Source: an uncultured bacterium (GTDB taxonomy: Bacteria; UBP6; UBA1177). From it: a stretch of DNA of 64,000 nucleotides. Under the pieces are notes generated by a model. The model was not told the origin of the DNA, ran no database searches, and saw nothing but the letters and a program-made list of their open reading frames with translations. The position numbers were made by a program, and so were the translations under genes. The stretch covers positions 1-64,000 of the forward strand of contig CAJOFY010000018.1 in assembly GCA_905233945.1 (NCBI GenBank). Direction: 5' to 3'. Shown here one piece after another: positions 16,288 to 25,128 of this stretch; positions within the stretch are counted from its first letter, which is position 1, and each line of letters begins with the position of its first letter.

Positions 16288-17235
16288 CTATTTTTCTTCT
16301 GAAAGAGGCAGGAATCCGCGTCCGTAGATCTGGTTTGTGTCAAAAACGGAAAGGAATGCGTCCTTGTCGGTGTCTCTGACAAAATCCTGCAAAGCAGAAA
16401 GTTCGCGGCGGCTGAGTGCGGTGTAGATGACTTTTTTGTCGTCGTGTCCGTACATTCCCTGAGCGAAGAAGAATGTACCGCCTCTTCTCAGTTTGTGGAG
16501 AATGAAATCGCTGATTTCATCGTGTTTCGAGGATACGACGAAAACAGCTTTTCTGTTGCTGCCGCCGAGCATTACCGCGTCAAGAACCTTGCCTGTGAGG
16601 TAGATTGTGATGATGGCGTAAAGGGCGAGCGAAAAGTCTTTGAACGCGATTACACCTACCGAAACGATTGCGGAGTCGATGAAGATAAGAAGCTGACCGA
16701 CCGAAATCTTGGTGTATTTGTTGATTATCTGCGCGATGATGTCGCTGCCGCCGGTCGATGCTTTCGCCCTGAAAATAAGCGCAAGGCCGACACCGATGAG
16801 AACGCCTGCAACCAGGCTTGCGAGAAACGGATCCTGAACCGGAGATGGGATAAATTCTGTTCCTTCGGCAAGATCTTTCGGGCGGAACCAGCCAAAATTT
16901 TCAATCAGTTTGGACTGAAAATCGATGAAAAACGATGTTGCGATTGTTCCGACAAACGTCTTCACGCCGAATCGCGGGCCTAAAATGTAGATTCCGAGCG
17001 CAAAAAGCGGGATGTTGAATATGAGACCTACCGTTCCTGTAGGAAATCCGAAAACGTGGTGGATGACGATCGCCGTGCCGTAAACGCCGCCTGGAACGAT
17101 TTTGTGCGGGTCTGCAAAAAATGAATATCCGGACGCCATTATCATCGAACCCAAAATTATAAGAAAGTAGGATTTGAACCATCTTGCCGAGTAAAGTTTG
17201 TCGGTAAAGAAGCGTTCTTTTGACAAAAGAGACAT
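16288..17235 (-). CDS. YitT-family membrane protein (DUF161 + DUF2179)
   Basis: A 315-residue protein with about five or six transmembrane segments and a soluble C-terminal DUF2179 domain. Family-typical pieces are SGYSFFADPHKIVPGGVYG, STGGSDIIAQIINKYTKISV and, near the end, KVIYTALSRRELSALQDFV. The function of YitT proteins is not established; a transport role is often supposed. The ATG at 17235 follows GGAG and has a good promoter at 17278-17305. The gene converges on rpsU, whose terminator lies between them. Confidence 0.88.
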   Translation of the reverse strand: MSLLSKERFFTDKLYSARWFKSYFLIILGSMIMASGYSFFADPHKIVPGGVYGTAIVIHHVFGFPTGTVGLIFNIPLFALGIYILGPRFGVKTFVGTIATSFFIDFQSKLIENFGWFRPKDLAEGTEFIPSPVQDPFLASLVAGVLIGVGLALIFRAKASTGGSDIIAQIINKYTKISVGQLLIFIDSAIVSVGVIAFKDFSLALYAIITIYLTGKVLDAVMLGGSNRKAVFVVSSKHDEISDFILHKLRRGGTFFFAQGMYGHDDKKVIYTALSRRELSALQDFVRDTDKDAFLSVFDTNQIYGRGFLPLSEEK

Positions 17236-17277
17236 AATTTTTCTCCATTAAAAAAACAAAAAATCAAAAGCGGCGGC

Positions 17278-17305
17278 AATATACGGAAAGTTTTTGAATA
17301 GTCAA
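17278..17305 (-). promoter_or_regulatory. Promoter for the yitT-like gene
   Basis: Minus strand TTGACT, 16 bp, TATATT; divergent from the mla promoter. Confidence 0.55.
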
Positions 17306-17333
17306 TGATTTTTTTAGTTTAGAGCACTTTTAC

Positions 17334-17362
17334 TTGACGGAACGTGCTTTGACTGTTATTTT
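17334..17362 (+). promoter_or_regulatory. Promoter for the mla operon
   Basis: TTGACG, 17 bp, TATTTT, 30 bases before the TTG start of mlaE. Confidence 0.5.
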
Positions 17363-17391
17363 AGCCGGCTTTTTTTTGAGAAGGTTTAAAA

Positions 17392-18156
17392 TTGCTGAAG
17401 TTTTTTAATAAATTTATCCGCAATTCAGTCGATTTTCTGCGGTTTTCGGGAGAGTGCTGCCGCTGGCTTTTCGTGCCGCCTTACCGTATCGGGCAGATTG
17501 CGGAGCATATCGAAAGAATCGGCCTGCAGTCGATTCCTATTGTCGCGCTTTCAGTATTTACGACCGGTATGATTCTGGCACTGCAGCTCATCAACATCAT
17601 GTATATTTTCCGTGCCGAGACTTTCGCCGGAGCGGCTGTTGCTATCGCGATGAGCCGCGAACTTGCGCCTGTTGTCACGGCAATAGTCCTGATTGCGAAA
17701 AACGGCTCTGCGATGACGGCTGAAATCGGAAGCATGCAGGTCACGGAGCAGATCGCGGCGATGGAGACGATGGCGGTAAGCCCGCTCAGATACCTTGTCG
17801 TGCCGAGAATTTTCGCTTCTATTCTCGCTTTCCCTGCACTCACGGCGATAGCGAATGCTGTCGGAGTCTACGGCGGATACTTTGTCGCGGCCTATGTCAT
17901 GAGCGTAAACAAAGTCGCCTACAACCAGACGATGTTCTTCTTCGTTGACCCCGACGATATCTGGACCGGGCTCATAAAAGCGGCGGTTTTCGGCTTTATC
18001 GTCACGGTTATATGCTGTTACCACGGCCTTAGGACGAGCGGAGGCGCGAAAGGTGTCGGCAGGCGGACGACGGCGGCGGTTGTCCTTTCGACGGTTGCCA
18101 TTCTTGTCGCCGATTATATAATGACTTTTTTGTTCATCAGACTTTTGGGAATGTGA
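17392..18156 (+). CDS. mlaE: MlaE-family ABC permease
   Basis: A 254-residue inner-membrane permease of the MlaE/TrbA family (DUF140), which works with an ATPase and an MCE protein to move phospholipids or other lipids between the inner and outer membranes. Characteristic segments are VALSVFTTGMILALQ, AMSRELAPVVTAIVLIAKNG, EIGSMQVTEQIAAMETMAV and a conserved region near the C-terminus. The start is a TTG at 17392 with GAAGG upstream. The gene overlaps the ATPase gene by one base (TGATG), so the three genes at 17392-20416 form an operon. Confidence 0.93.
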   Translation: MLKFFNKFIRNSVDFLRFSGECCRWLFVPPYRIGQIAEHIERIGLQSIPIVALSVFTTGMILALQLINIMYIFRAETFAGAAVAIAMSRELAPVVTAIVLIAKNGSAMTAEIGSMQVTEQIAAMETMAVSPLRYLVVPRIFASILAFPALTAIANAVGVYGGYFVAAYVMSVNKVAYNQTMFFFVDPDDIWTGLIKAAVFGFIVTVICCYHGLRTSGGAKGVGRRTTAAVVLSTVAILVADYIMTFLFIRLLGM

Positions 18157-18920
18157 TGGCGGAAACGATAGTCAAAGTCAGAAATGTTTTTAAATCGTTC
18201 GGGGAACACAAGATCCTGAACGGAGTAGGTCTCGATATCGAGGAAGGGCGCATCACGGCCGTTATCGGCAAGAGCGGAACCGGCAAAAGTGTCCTTCTGA
18301 AGAACATAATCGGGATCATGAAGCCCGATAAAGGGGAGATTTTTTTCCGCGACAAGGACATCGTTAAAATGAATAAAGAAGAACTTCTGGAAATAAGAAA
18401 AAATATAGGTTATCTTTTCCAGGATGCCGCGCTTTTTGATTTTATGTCGGTTGAGGATAATATTAAGTTTCCGCTGGTCGAGCAGCTGGGGATGAAGGAA
18501 GGCAAGGAACTTTCCGGCAGAGTCGCTGAGCTGCTTGAGCTTGTCGGGCTTCCCGGGACGGAAAAGAAGTTTCCTTCCGAGCTTTCGGGCGGAATGAGAA
18601 AGAGGGTAGGGCTTGCGCGTGCTATAGCCGTAAAGCCGAAGATCGTCCTCTTTGACGAGCCGACGACAGGGCTTGACCCGATTCTGGCGGAAAGTATTGA
18701 TGAATTGATAGATATGGTGAATAAAGAATTGAATATGACCTGCGTCGTGATAAGCCACGACATCGCTTCAGTTTTCAGGCACGCTGACAAAATCGCGCTC
18801 CTTTACGACGGCGTGATTCAGTTCTGCGGAAAGCCTGACGAGGCTTATGCTTCGGACCACGAGGTTTTAAGGCACTTTATTTCCAATTCTTTCAGAGGAT
18901 TCGGGGCTGAGACGAGATGA
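18156..18920 (+). CDS. mlaF: MlaF-family ABC ATPase
   Basis: A 254-residue ABC ATP-binding subunit. It shows Walker A (GKSGTGKSV), the Q-loop (YLFQDAALFDFMSVEDN), the signature LSGGMRKRVGLARAIA, Walker B (IVLFDEP) and the switch His (VISHD). YLFQDAALFDFMSV is typical of the Mla/Ttg2A lipid-transport subfamily. The ATG at 18156 overlaps the mlaE stop codon, and the 3' end overlaps the MCE gene by four bases. Confidence 0.94.
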   Translation: MAETIVKVRNVFKSFGEHKILNGVGLDIEEGRITAVIGKSGTGKSVLLKNIIGIMKPDKGEIFFRDKDIVKMNKEELLEIRKNIGYLFQDAALFDFMSVEDNIKFPLVEQLGMKEGKELSGRVAELLELVGLPGTEKKFPSELSGGMRKRVGLARAIAVKPKIVLFDEPTTGLDPILAESIDELIDMVNKELNMTCVVISHDIASVFRHADKIALLYDGVIQFCGKPDEAYASDHEVLRHFISNSFRGFGAETR

Positions 18921-20416
18921 ACAGAGCCGTTAAAATAGTGATTTTCTTCGTTTTGTGTTCGTGCTGCGCCGGAGTTTACATCTATAAATCGGCTGATTTG
19001 TTTGAAGGCGACACAAAAACTTACTATGCGCTTGCCGACGATGCGATGGGTCTTCTGCGCGACAGCGATGTTCTGGTTGCCGGAGTCGTTGTCGGAAAAC
19101 TTGACAAAATCGGACTTGAGAACGGCAAGGCGAAGTTCACGCTCAAAATTTCTAAAGATCTGCCGCTTTACGAGAACGCGAAACTCGAAAAAGTGATGGA
19201 AAGCATGCTCGGAACGAATGTGCTCGTCCTTGAGCCAGGTGACAGTTCAGTGCCGCTTTTGAATGAAAACGACTATATAAAAAATGTCAAAACCGATTCC
19301 GGAATGTCAGCTGCAATGAGCAAAGTTACTGAAATTATGGAAAAAACTGACGCTCTGATGGAAAAGGTGTTAGAGCGCGAAAATCAGGAAAAACTCAATA
19401 AAATCATAGATATGCTTGTCAGAACAACTGAAAACACGACCCAGAATGTCGAAGGGAGCATGAAGATGCTATCTTCTGTTCTCAGGGATATGTCGGAAGT
19501 TATGCAGAAAGTGAACGCAAAAAGCGATTCCGAAATGGAAAAACTATCGAAAATACTGGAAAATACTCTCAAAGTCACTGATAGGATCGCCGAAATTTCG
19601 GACGGAAAGGATGAAAAACTCAACCAGACTCTTGACGATCTCAGAAGCAGCCTGAAACTTATCGCCGACGAGCTTGCCGCTTCCCGTGGAGCGATGCAGG
19701 ATGTCCGCGAAATTACTTCAAATATGAATCAGATTACAGAAAAAGTGGCTAACGGCGAAGGAACGGTCGGCAAACTTCTCACCGACGAGAAACTTTATAA
19801 CGATATTGTAAAAGTTTCCGACAAGCTCACAGACTATGCCGACACACTGCTCGGAATGAAGGTTTATGTCGACGCTCACTCGAATTACATGGTTTTCAGC
19901 AACTCGTTCAAAACATACTTCGACATCACTCTTCAGCCGCGTCAGGACCGCTTTTATCTGCTCGGCGTCGTCGATGATCCGCGCGGCAACGTATCGCACA
20001 CGGTTACTACGCACACGACTGATGTCGACGGCACGACATACATAGTCGAAGACGACAAAACGGTCGTTTCCGACAAACTGAAATTCAATCTGCAGATAGG
20101 GAGGATCTTCGGGCCGGTCGCGCTCAGGGGCGGTATTTTCCAGAACAAAGCTGGCTTCGGAGTTGATTACAATCCGTGGAAATATGTTTCGCTTTCGGCA
20201 GAAATCTTCGATTTCGGAAGCGGAGGCGCGCCCCAGCTGCGCGTTCAGGGTCTTGCACGGCCTCTGCTCTGGACAATGGAGCCTTTCAGCTGGCTTTACA
20301 TCACGGCGGGCGGCGAGGATCTGATAAACGGCGAGCGGGACCTTTACTTTGGTCTTGGCCTCAGATTTGACGACGATGACCTCAAAAGTGTAGTTTCGTC
20401 TGTTCCAAAACCATAA
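18917..20416 (+). CDS. MCE-domain lipid transport protein with coiled coil and C-terminal beta-rich domain
   Basis: A 499-residue protein. A single membrane anchor (about 5-25) precedes one MCE domain (about 35-120) with ADDAMGLLRDSDVLVAGVVV and GKLDKI. Residues 130-300 are a long coiled coil, which in this family bridges the periplasm. The last 180 residues (from DITLQPRQDRFYLLGVVDDP to YFGLGLRF) look like a series of amphipathic beta strands. MlaD proteins are normally about 180 residues, so this is the long form found in some diderms. It probably spans from permease to outer membrane. It is the third gene of the mla operon. Confidence 0.88.
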   Translation: MNRAVKIVIFFVLCSCCAGVYIYKSADLFEGDTKTYYALADDAMGLLRDSDVLVAGVVVGKLDKIGLENGKAKFTLKISKDLPLYENAKLEKVMESMLGTNVLVLEPGDSSVPLLNENDYIKNVKTDSGMSAAMSKVTEIMEKTDALMEKVLERENQEKLNKIIDMLVRTTENTTQNVEGSMKMLSSVLRDMSEVMQKVNAKSDSEMEKLSKILENTLKVTDRIAEISDGKDEKLNQTLDDLRSSLKLIADELAASRGAMQDVREITSNMNQITEKVANGEGTVGKLLTDEKLYNDIVKVSDKLTDYADTLLGMKVYVDAHSNYMVFSNSFKTYFDITLQPRQDRFYLLGVVDDPRGNVSHTVTTHTTDVDGTTYIVEDDKTVVSDKLKFNLQIGRIFGPVALRGGIFQNKAGFGVDYNPWKYVSLSAEIFDFGSGGAPQLRVQGLARPLLWTMEPFSWLYITAGGEDLINGERDLYFGLGLRFDDDDLKSVVSSVPKP

Positions 20417-20428
20417 TTTGTGTGAAAA

Positions 20429-21520
20429 ATGCGTCCTGAAATAAAAAAAATAGTCATAGATCCCGAGTTCAGAAACGCGGAACTTCCGCATAAAATCGCG
20501 GAAAAACTGTGTTTGAAGCCTGAATTTATGACAAAAGAGGAGCTTCTTGACGAAATCCGGGAAAATCCCGGCGAGGATTTGTTCAAAACCGCCAAAAAGG
20601 TCCTTTTTTTCACCAAAAACAAAGGGCGTTTCCTCAAAAAGTGTCCCGGCAGCAAAGGCGTTGTCTGCTGCAACTATTACACGATAAACAGCGTCACAGG
20701 CTGTCCTTACGATTGCTCCTACTGCATTCTTCAGCACTACATTGGCAACAATCCTTTCATTACGGTCTTTTTGAATAAGGAAAAAGCGATAGAAGAAATA
20801 GTTGATTTCCTTTCCGAAAACCGCTTCCTTCGCGTGGGAACAGGGGAACTTGCCGATTCTCTGGCGCTTGACCATCTGCTTGACGAAAGCGGATTTTTCA
20901 TCGGAGAATTGAGCCGCCGTTCGCTTTTTGACAGAGTTCAGTTCGAGTTCAAAACGAAATCGGCCGAAGTCGAACGCCTGCTCGAAGTGAAAAAACTGTA
21001 CCCTGAAGCAAATATCGTTGCCGGATTTTCTGTAAATGTTCCGCGCTTCAGCGCTCATGAAGAGCCGGGAACAGCCGCTATCGAAGAGCGTATGAACGCG
21101 GCAAGAGACCTTCAGTCGGCTGGGGTCAATGTAGCGATACACTTTGACCCGGTGCTTATGCTGGACGAACTTTTTGATGACTATATGAAACTCATAGATT
21201 TTATTTTTTCTCGTCTTGACCCTGAAAAAATCGCGTGGATAAGCATTGGAGGGTTCCGACACACGCTTGCTTTGACTGAAACAATTGTCAGTAGAAACCC
21301 CGGTAGTCTGCTTCTGCGCGGAGAGATGTTTCCCTCCGACAGCGACAACAAACTCAGGTATCTCGCTTTTCAAAGAAGAAAATTTTATACGGCTTTCAAT
21401 TCGCGCGTTTCATCGTATTTCAAAGGCAAGCCGCCGCTTTACATGTGCATGGAAAAGGCTTTTATGTGGTCTGACATGAAGATGCCGCTGCCGGAAAATG
21501 TCTTCCGCGACAACAAGTAA
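20429..21520 (+). CDS. Spore-photoproduct-lyase-like radical SAM protein
   Basis: A 363-residue radical SAM protein. The cluster motif CPYDCSYC (CxxxCxxC, about residue 92) binds the 4Fe-4S cluster that cleaves SAM. The surrounding YYTINSVTGCPYDCSYCILQ, VGTGELADSLALDHL and ISIGGFRHTL match the SPL family. True spore photoproduct lyases repair thymine dimers in endospores; in non-spore-formers these relatives are of unknown function or may repair DNA. It begins 12 bases after the MCE gene and may be cotranscribed. Confidence 0.85.
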   Translation: MRPEIKKIVIDPEFRNAELPHKIAEKLCLKPEFMTKEELLDEIRENPGEDLFKTAKKVLFFTKNKGRFLKKCPGSKGVVCCNYYTINSVTGCPYDCSYCILQHYIGNNPFITVFLNKEKAIEEIVDFLSENRFLRVGTGELADSLALDHLLDESGFFIGELSRRSLFDRVQFEFKTKSAEVERLLEVKKLYPEANIVAGFSVNVPRFSAHEEPGTAAIEERMNAARDLQSAGVNVAIHFDPVLMLDELFDDYMKLIDFIFSRLDPEKIAWISIGGFRHTLALTETIVSRNPGSLLLRGEMFPSDSDNKLRYLAFQRRKFYTAFNSRVSSYFKGKPPLYMCMEKAFMWSDMKMPLPENVFRDNK

Positions 21521-21591
21521 TCAAATTTGCTGAAAAGGTTTTCTGCCGCCGGATTTAATCTCCCAATGAAATTAGCATAGGATTTTTGCGC

Positions 21592-21617
21592 AAAAAAAAC
21601 CGGGCCGAAGCCCGGTT
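21592..21617 (-). terminator. Rho-independent terminator, mainly for the 21638-24139 gene
   Basis: The hairpin AACCGGGC-CGAA-GCCCGGTT (21598-21617) is followed on the minus strand by a run of T. A shorter T-poor tail on the plus strand means it may also partly stop rightward transcription. Confidence 0.85.
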
Positions 21618-21637
21618 AAAAAATGAAAATCATTTTC

Positions 21638-24139
21638 CTAGTGATGGCAAGGTTCCGAACCTATACCGATACGGGTATTTGTCTCTGGATCCGGAGTAGT
21701 GATGTAGTTCTCGTATTGCTCAGCATCCCAAATCGGAATAAGAACTGCATCTGAGTTTTCGTAAGCGCATATCGGATAGCTGACAGGATCCGCAGTTATA
21801 TTTTCATCAGGCATAGCTTTGTCTGTAACAATCGCGTTGCCTTTCCATGTCGGGTTGCTGTCAGGACCTTTAAGAGAGTTATCCCATTTTACAACAGCAA
21901 TAACTTTCCATTCCTGATATTTGATTTTGAATTTTGTGGTTTTCTTTCCTGTTTCCGGATCTTCTGTGCCGTAGCTGTCAGTAGTTCCTTTTCTCGGAGC
22001 AGCATCACCGTCGATAAGAATATCGACTTTTGCATCTACTTCATAAGCGCTGTCTTCACCGCTGTAACCAGGATCGCAGCGGTCAATCTTGTCGCTGTAT
22101 TGTGATGTGCAGGTAACGTAACCTACAACAAGCAGGTATTGATCGTCAGGAACATCCACATCAGGTTGTCCGTCAGCACCGTCTTCACCTGTTGCGTTAT
22201 TCTTTTTGTCGTCAATCGGGCCAAGACCTATTGTTTCAGGGTTCTGGTAGTTATCACCGCCCCAGGTGATATCGTAGTCGAGTGAAGCATGCCACTGGAT
22301 GGTCGCATCGCTTTTGATTTTGTCATCGGTTTTTCCCTGGTCACCGAATGAGCAGTCGTCGTGACGCCAGTAAGCTTCGCAGTCAGGATCATCAACCGGG
22401 CAGTCAAGATTTCTCTGTTTTGTGCCAAGAAGACCGTCCTTTATATTGAAGCCGAGAGTTGCTGCCTCGAGGCTTGTTTTCTTTACAAGGTGGATATCAA
22501 GGTCGATTGCAACACCGTCTTTTGAATCGGTTTCAGCTTTTGTTTTGAAACCCTGTTTCCATGAAAGCTGCGTAACTACACGAGCCTGAGGAATAATCTT
22601 GGGAATGACAGTTATATCGGTTGTGTCGCTGACAAGATCAGTCTCTTTGTCAACTGTTTCAGCCTGAATGTTGATTTTGTAGTATTTCGTACGTGTTTCT
22701 TCACAGTATTTCTGGTGGCAGAGAAGATATTCTGAAAGTTTCATGAAGAAATATTTGTCCGGATTCTGTGCGTCATAAGAAGGTTCAGTACCGCATTCGG
22801 AAGAACATTTCGACGCATTGTAGGATTCGTTTGTTTCATCATATCTTACAGGAGTAATCATGAGGCCGGTGAAAGCAGCTCTCTTTGGATTATCTCTTGT
22901 TCCGGTGTCAGCAAGCCACTGACCTGCCGAAGCATCCATATCGGTAAGTTTGAGTTTTGATTCCTCAAGAAGAGGCGTCGGAGACTCTTTCATTTCCCAT
23001 TTATATTTAATGTAGTATCTCGACTGCCAGTTTTCGAGGCACTGTTCCGGAGCATCAGGATCAGAAACGCATGTGTCTTTAAGGTTCATCTGGACTTTGT
23101 CGTAGATGTTTTTGTATGACATCGGCGGGGTTACCGGATATTCAAAATCAACGTGGATTATCGGTTTTGGCGGTTTGTTGGGCTGTCTTGTTACCTGAAT
23201 TCTGTAGCTTGTCGAGCTCTCGCCGCATGTATCGGTTTTTCCTTTTGTCGGGTCGTTTGTGCAGATTTCAATCGAGAAATCGCCGTTCTGTCTGTATTTG
23301 AGAACATCGTTGTCAAGTCTTTCTGACGGCGGGTTGTCCTTGAGTGAAGTTGCCGCAGCCTTGTCGTAGTTCAGACGGACTTTGAATTTTGAGTTGTATT
23401 TTTTCGGATCAAAACCTTTCTTGCAGACTTTATCGGCGGAGTCAAGCTGAAGCGGGCAGAGGGAAGCGATAGCGTCGCCTTTGTTTTCGCCCATGAAGTC
23501 GAAAGTAAGTCCTTTCGGTGTGTAACCTTCAGCTGCGATGCCGTTTTCCATTTTCTGAACTTCGATCTGGAAGAGCTTTTTGTATGTTTCGTTCTCAAGA
23601 GAAGCGATAAGCTGACCGTTCGGGTCAATCATGTTGATCTTTCTGATCTTGAGCTCGCCGGTAACACCGCGGTTGTAAATCTCGAATTCTTCGGTGATAA
23701 CGTCTGCAACAGCAGCTTTTACGGTTCTTACGGCGTAAACAGGAGCCGTTTCTTCTATAACAGCGCTTTCGTCTTCGTCTGCGTCAGCGTCGGTTGTTTC
23801 TGTTTCGTCGGCGTCTTCAGCAGGCTCGTTGTCGGCATCCGTTTCAGCCGGTTCATTGTCAGCATCTGTTTCTGCCGGTTCGTTGTCGTTTTCGGTGTCT
23901 GCGGTATCAGCTGTGTCGTTGTCAGCCGGCTCTGTGTCACCGGTGTCAGCCGGTTCAGTGTCGGTGTCTTCCGGTTTTCCGGTATCGGCATCACTTCCGT
24001 CATCCCACGGATAGTAAGCGAAAACCATTTTTGCCGGGTTAGACGCGATCTCAGGTTTTCCTTCAACATCGTAGCTGTTGCATGAAACGAAAGCTGAAAC
24101 TCCGAGCAACAACAGCATAACTACCAGTAATCTCTTCAT
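21638..24139 (-). CDS. Large acidic-linker lipoprotein of unknown function
   Basis: An 833-residue lipoprotein with lipobox AFVSC (Cys20). After about residue 45 comes a low-complexity spacer built from repeated DNEPAETDA/DTEPADT units to about residue 125. The remaining 700 residues are a large extracellular-type region with several Ig-like stretches (for example FEIYNRGVTGELKIRKINM and PNKPPKPIIHVDF) and scattered cysteine pairs. I recognise no catalytic motif. It has its own near-consensus promoter (24194-24221), GGAGG before the ATG, and a terminator. It may be a surface or structural protein. Confidence 0.75.
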   Translation of the reverse strand: MKRLLVVMLLLLGVSAFVSCNSYDVEGKPEIASNPAKMVFAYYPWDDGSDADTGKPEDTDTEPADTGDTEPADNDTADTADTENDNEPAETDADNEPAETDADNEPAEDADETETTDADADEDESAVIEETAPVYAVRTVKAAVADVITEEFEIYNRGVTGELKIRKINMIDPNGQLIASLENETYKKLFQIEVQKMENGIAAEGYTPKGLTFDFMGENKGDAIASLCPLQLDSADKVCKKGFDPKKYNSKFKVRLNYDKAAATSLKDNPPSERLDNDVLKYRQNGDFSIEICTNDPTKGKTDTCGESSTSYRIQVTRQPNKPPKPIIHVDFEYPVTPPMSYKNIYDKVQMNLKDTCVSDPDAPEQCLENWQSRYYIKYKWEMKESPTPLLEESKLKLTDMDASAGQWLADTGTRDNPKRAAFTGLMITPVRYDETNESYNASKCSSECGTEPSYDAQNPDKYFFMKLSEYLLCHQKYCEETRTKYYKINIQAETVDKETDLVSDTTDITVIPKIIPQARVVTQLSWKQGFKTKAETDSKDGVAIDLDIHLVKKTSLEAATLGFNIKDGLLGTKQRNLDCPVDDPDCEAYWRHDDCSFGDQGKTDDKIKSDATIQWHASLDYDITWGGDNYQNPETIGLGPIDDKKNNATGEDGADGQPDVDVPDDQYLLVVGYVTCTSQYSDKIDRCDPGYSGEDSAYEVDAKVDILIDGDAAPRKGTTDSYGTEDPETGKKTTKFKIKYQEWKVIAVVKWDNSLKGPDSNPTWKGNAIVTDKAMPDENITADPVSYPICAYENSDAVLIPIWDAEQYENYITTPDPETNTRIGIGSEPCHH

Positions 24140-24193
24140 TTTTTAGAACCTCCAATAAATATTCCAAGAATCACATAAACCAAACTTCGCGCA

Positions 24194-24221
24194 ATTATAG
24201 GAATAAGCGTTCAAAAGTCAA
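24194..24221 (-). promoter_or_regulatory. Strong promoter for the 833-residue lipoprotein gene
   Basis: Minus strand TTGACT, 16 bp, TATAAT. Confidence 0.65.
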
Positions 24222-24245
24222 AAATAAAAAATGGAATCTTGAAAA

Positions 24246-25118
24246 TTATTTCGTCTGGACTTTTTTGCCAAGAATTTTGCAGCCTCTAGCTTCGAGGTCT
24301 GCGACGCTGTCGAATGAATAAATCGAGTTCATTTCGACATCGACGAGTTTGAGTTTCGGGTGGTCGTTTATCGGCGCGAGGTCGCGGAGCTGGTTGTCCT
24401 GCATGTAAAGTTCTTCGAGAGCCATGAGTTTGCCGAGAACGAGAATTATGTCGATCCGGTTGATGTTGAGGCTGAGGACTTTGAGTTTCTGCAATGGTTT
24501 GAGCGGGAAAATCTCGATAACGGCGTTGTCGTTGAGCGAAAGATATTCGAGCTCTGTGAGGTCTGCGATCTGCGCGACATCGCTGATCCTGTTGCTGTTG
24601 AGCGAAAGTTTTTTGAGCTTTTTGAGCTGCGAGAAATCGGCGAGGCCCTGAATTCCGTTGCGGCTGATGTCGAGTTCTTCCAGATTGACGAGACTTTTGA
24701 CCGGACGTATGTCGCCTATGTAGTTTTTGTCAAGGTTGAGATAGGTGAGGTTCGTCAGATTCTCGAGCGGATACATGGTTTTGATCTCGTTTTCGCTGAG
24801 GTCGAGGTATTTAAGTTTCGTGAGCTGCGAAAGCATCGAAATATCTTCGATCTTATTTTTTTTGAGGGTGAGTTTCTCAAGATTCGGGAGTTTTTCGATG
24901 CCTTTGATGCTGTTTATGAGTGATTCGCCGAACGGGTTCGCTTTAAGCGTCTCTTCGGTGTTTGAACAGTTAAGTTCCTGGATTTCCTCAAACTTTTTGT
25001 CAAGTTTCTTGATGCAGTTGATAAAGACCTTGTCTTCGAAGCCTTCGAAATTCTGCCCGGAACTGCATGAAATGAACAAAAATACAACTGAAAGAATAGG
25101 AATGAGTGAAAGTTTCAT
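24246..25118 (-). CDS. Leucine-rich-repeat lipoprotein
   Basis: A 290-residue lipoprotein (lipobox FISC, Cys18). From about residue 65 to 270 it consists of nine or so 22-residue SDS22/internalin-type leucine-rich repeats of the form LxxLxxLxLxxNxIxDIxxL (for example LKYLDLSENEIKTMYPLENL). Such repeats form a curved protein-binding surface. It follows the PII-like gene after 10 bases, with AAGAGGT before its ATG, so it is probably the third gene of the DUF1538 operon. Whether it has anything to do with the transporter is unknown. Confidence 0.85.
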   Translation of the reverse strand: MKLSLIPILSVVFLFISCSSGQNFEGFEDKVFINCIKKLDKKFEEIQELNCSNTEETLKANPFGESLINSIKGIEKLPNLEKLTLKKNKIEDISMLSQLTKLKYLDLSENEIKTMYPLENLTNLTYLNLDKNYIGDIRPVKSLVNLEELDISRNGIQGLADFSQLKKLKKLSLNSNRISDVAQIADLTELEYLSLNDNAVIEIFPLKPLQKLKVLSLNINRIDIILVLGKLMALEELYMQDNQLRDLAPINDHPKLKLVDVEMNSIYSFDSVADLEARGCKILGKKVQTK

Positions 25119-25128
25119 TTTTTACCTC

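Noticed and set aside
19718-21373. 551-codon open frame on the minus strand opposite the MCE and radical SAM genes
   Set aside because: It spans two well-supported genes on the other strand, has no family features and is rich in Phe/Arg/Val. It is an antisense shadow caused by codon bias.
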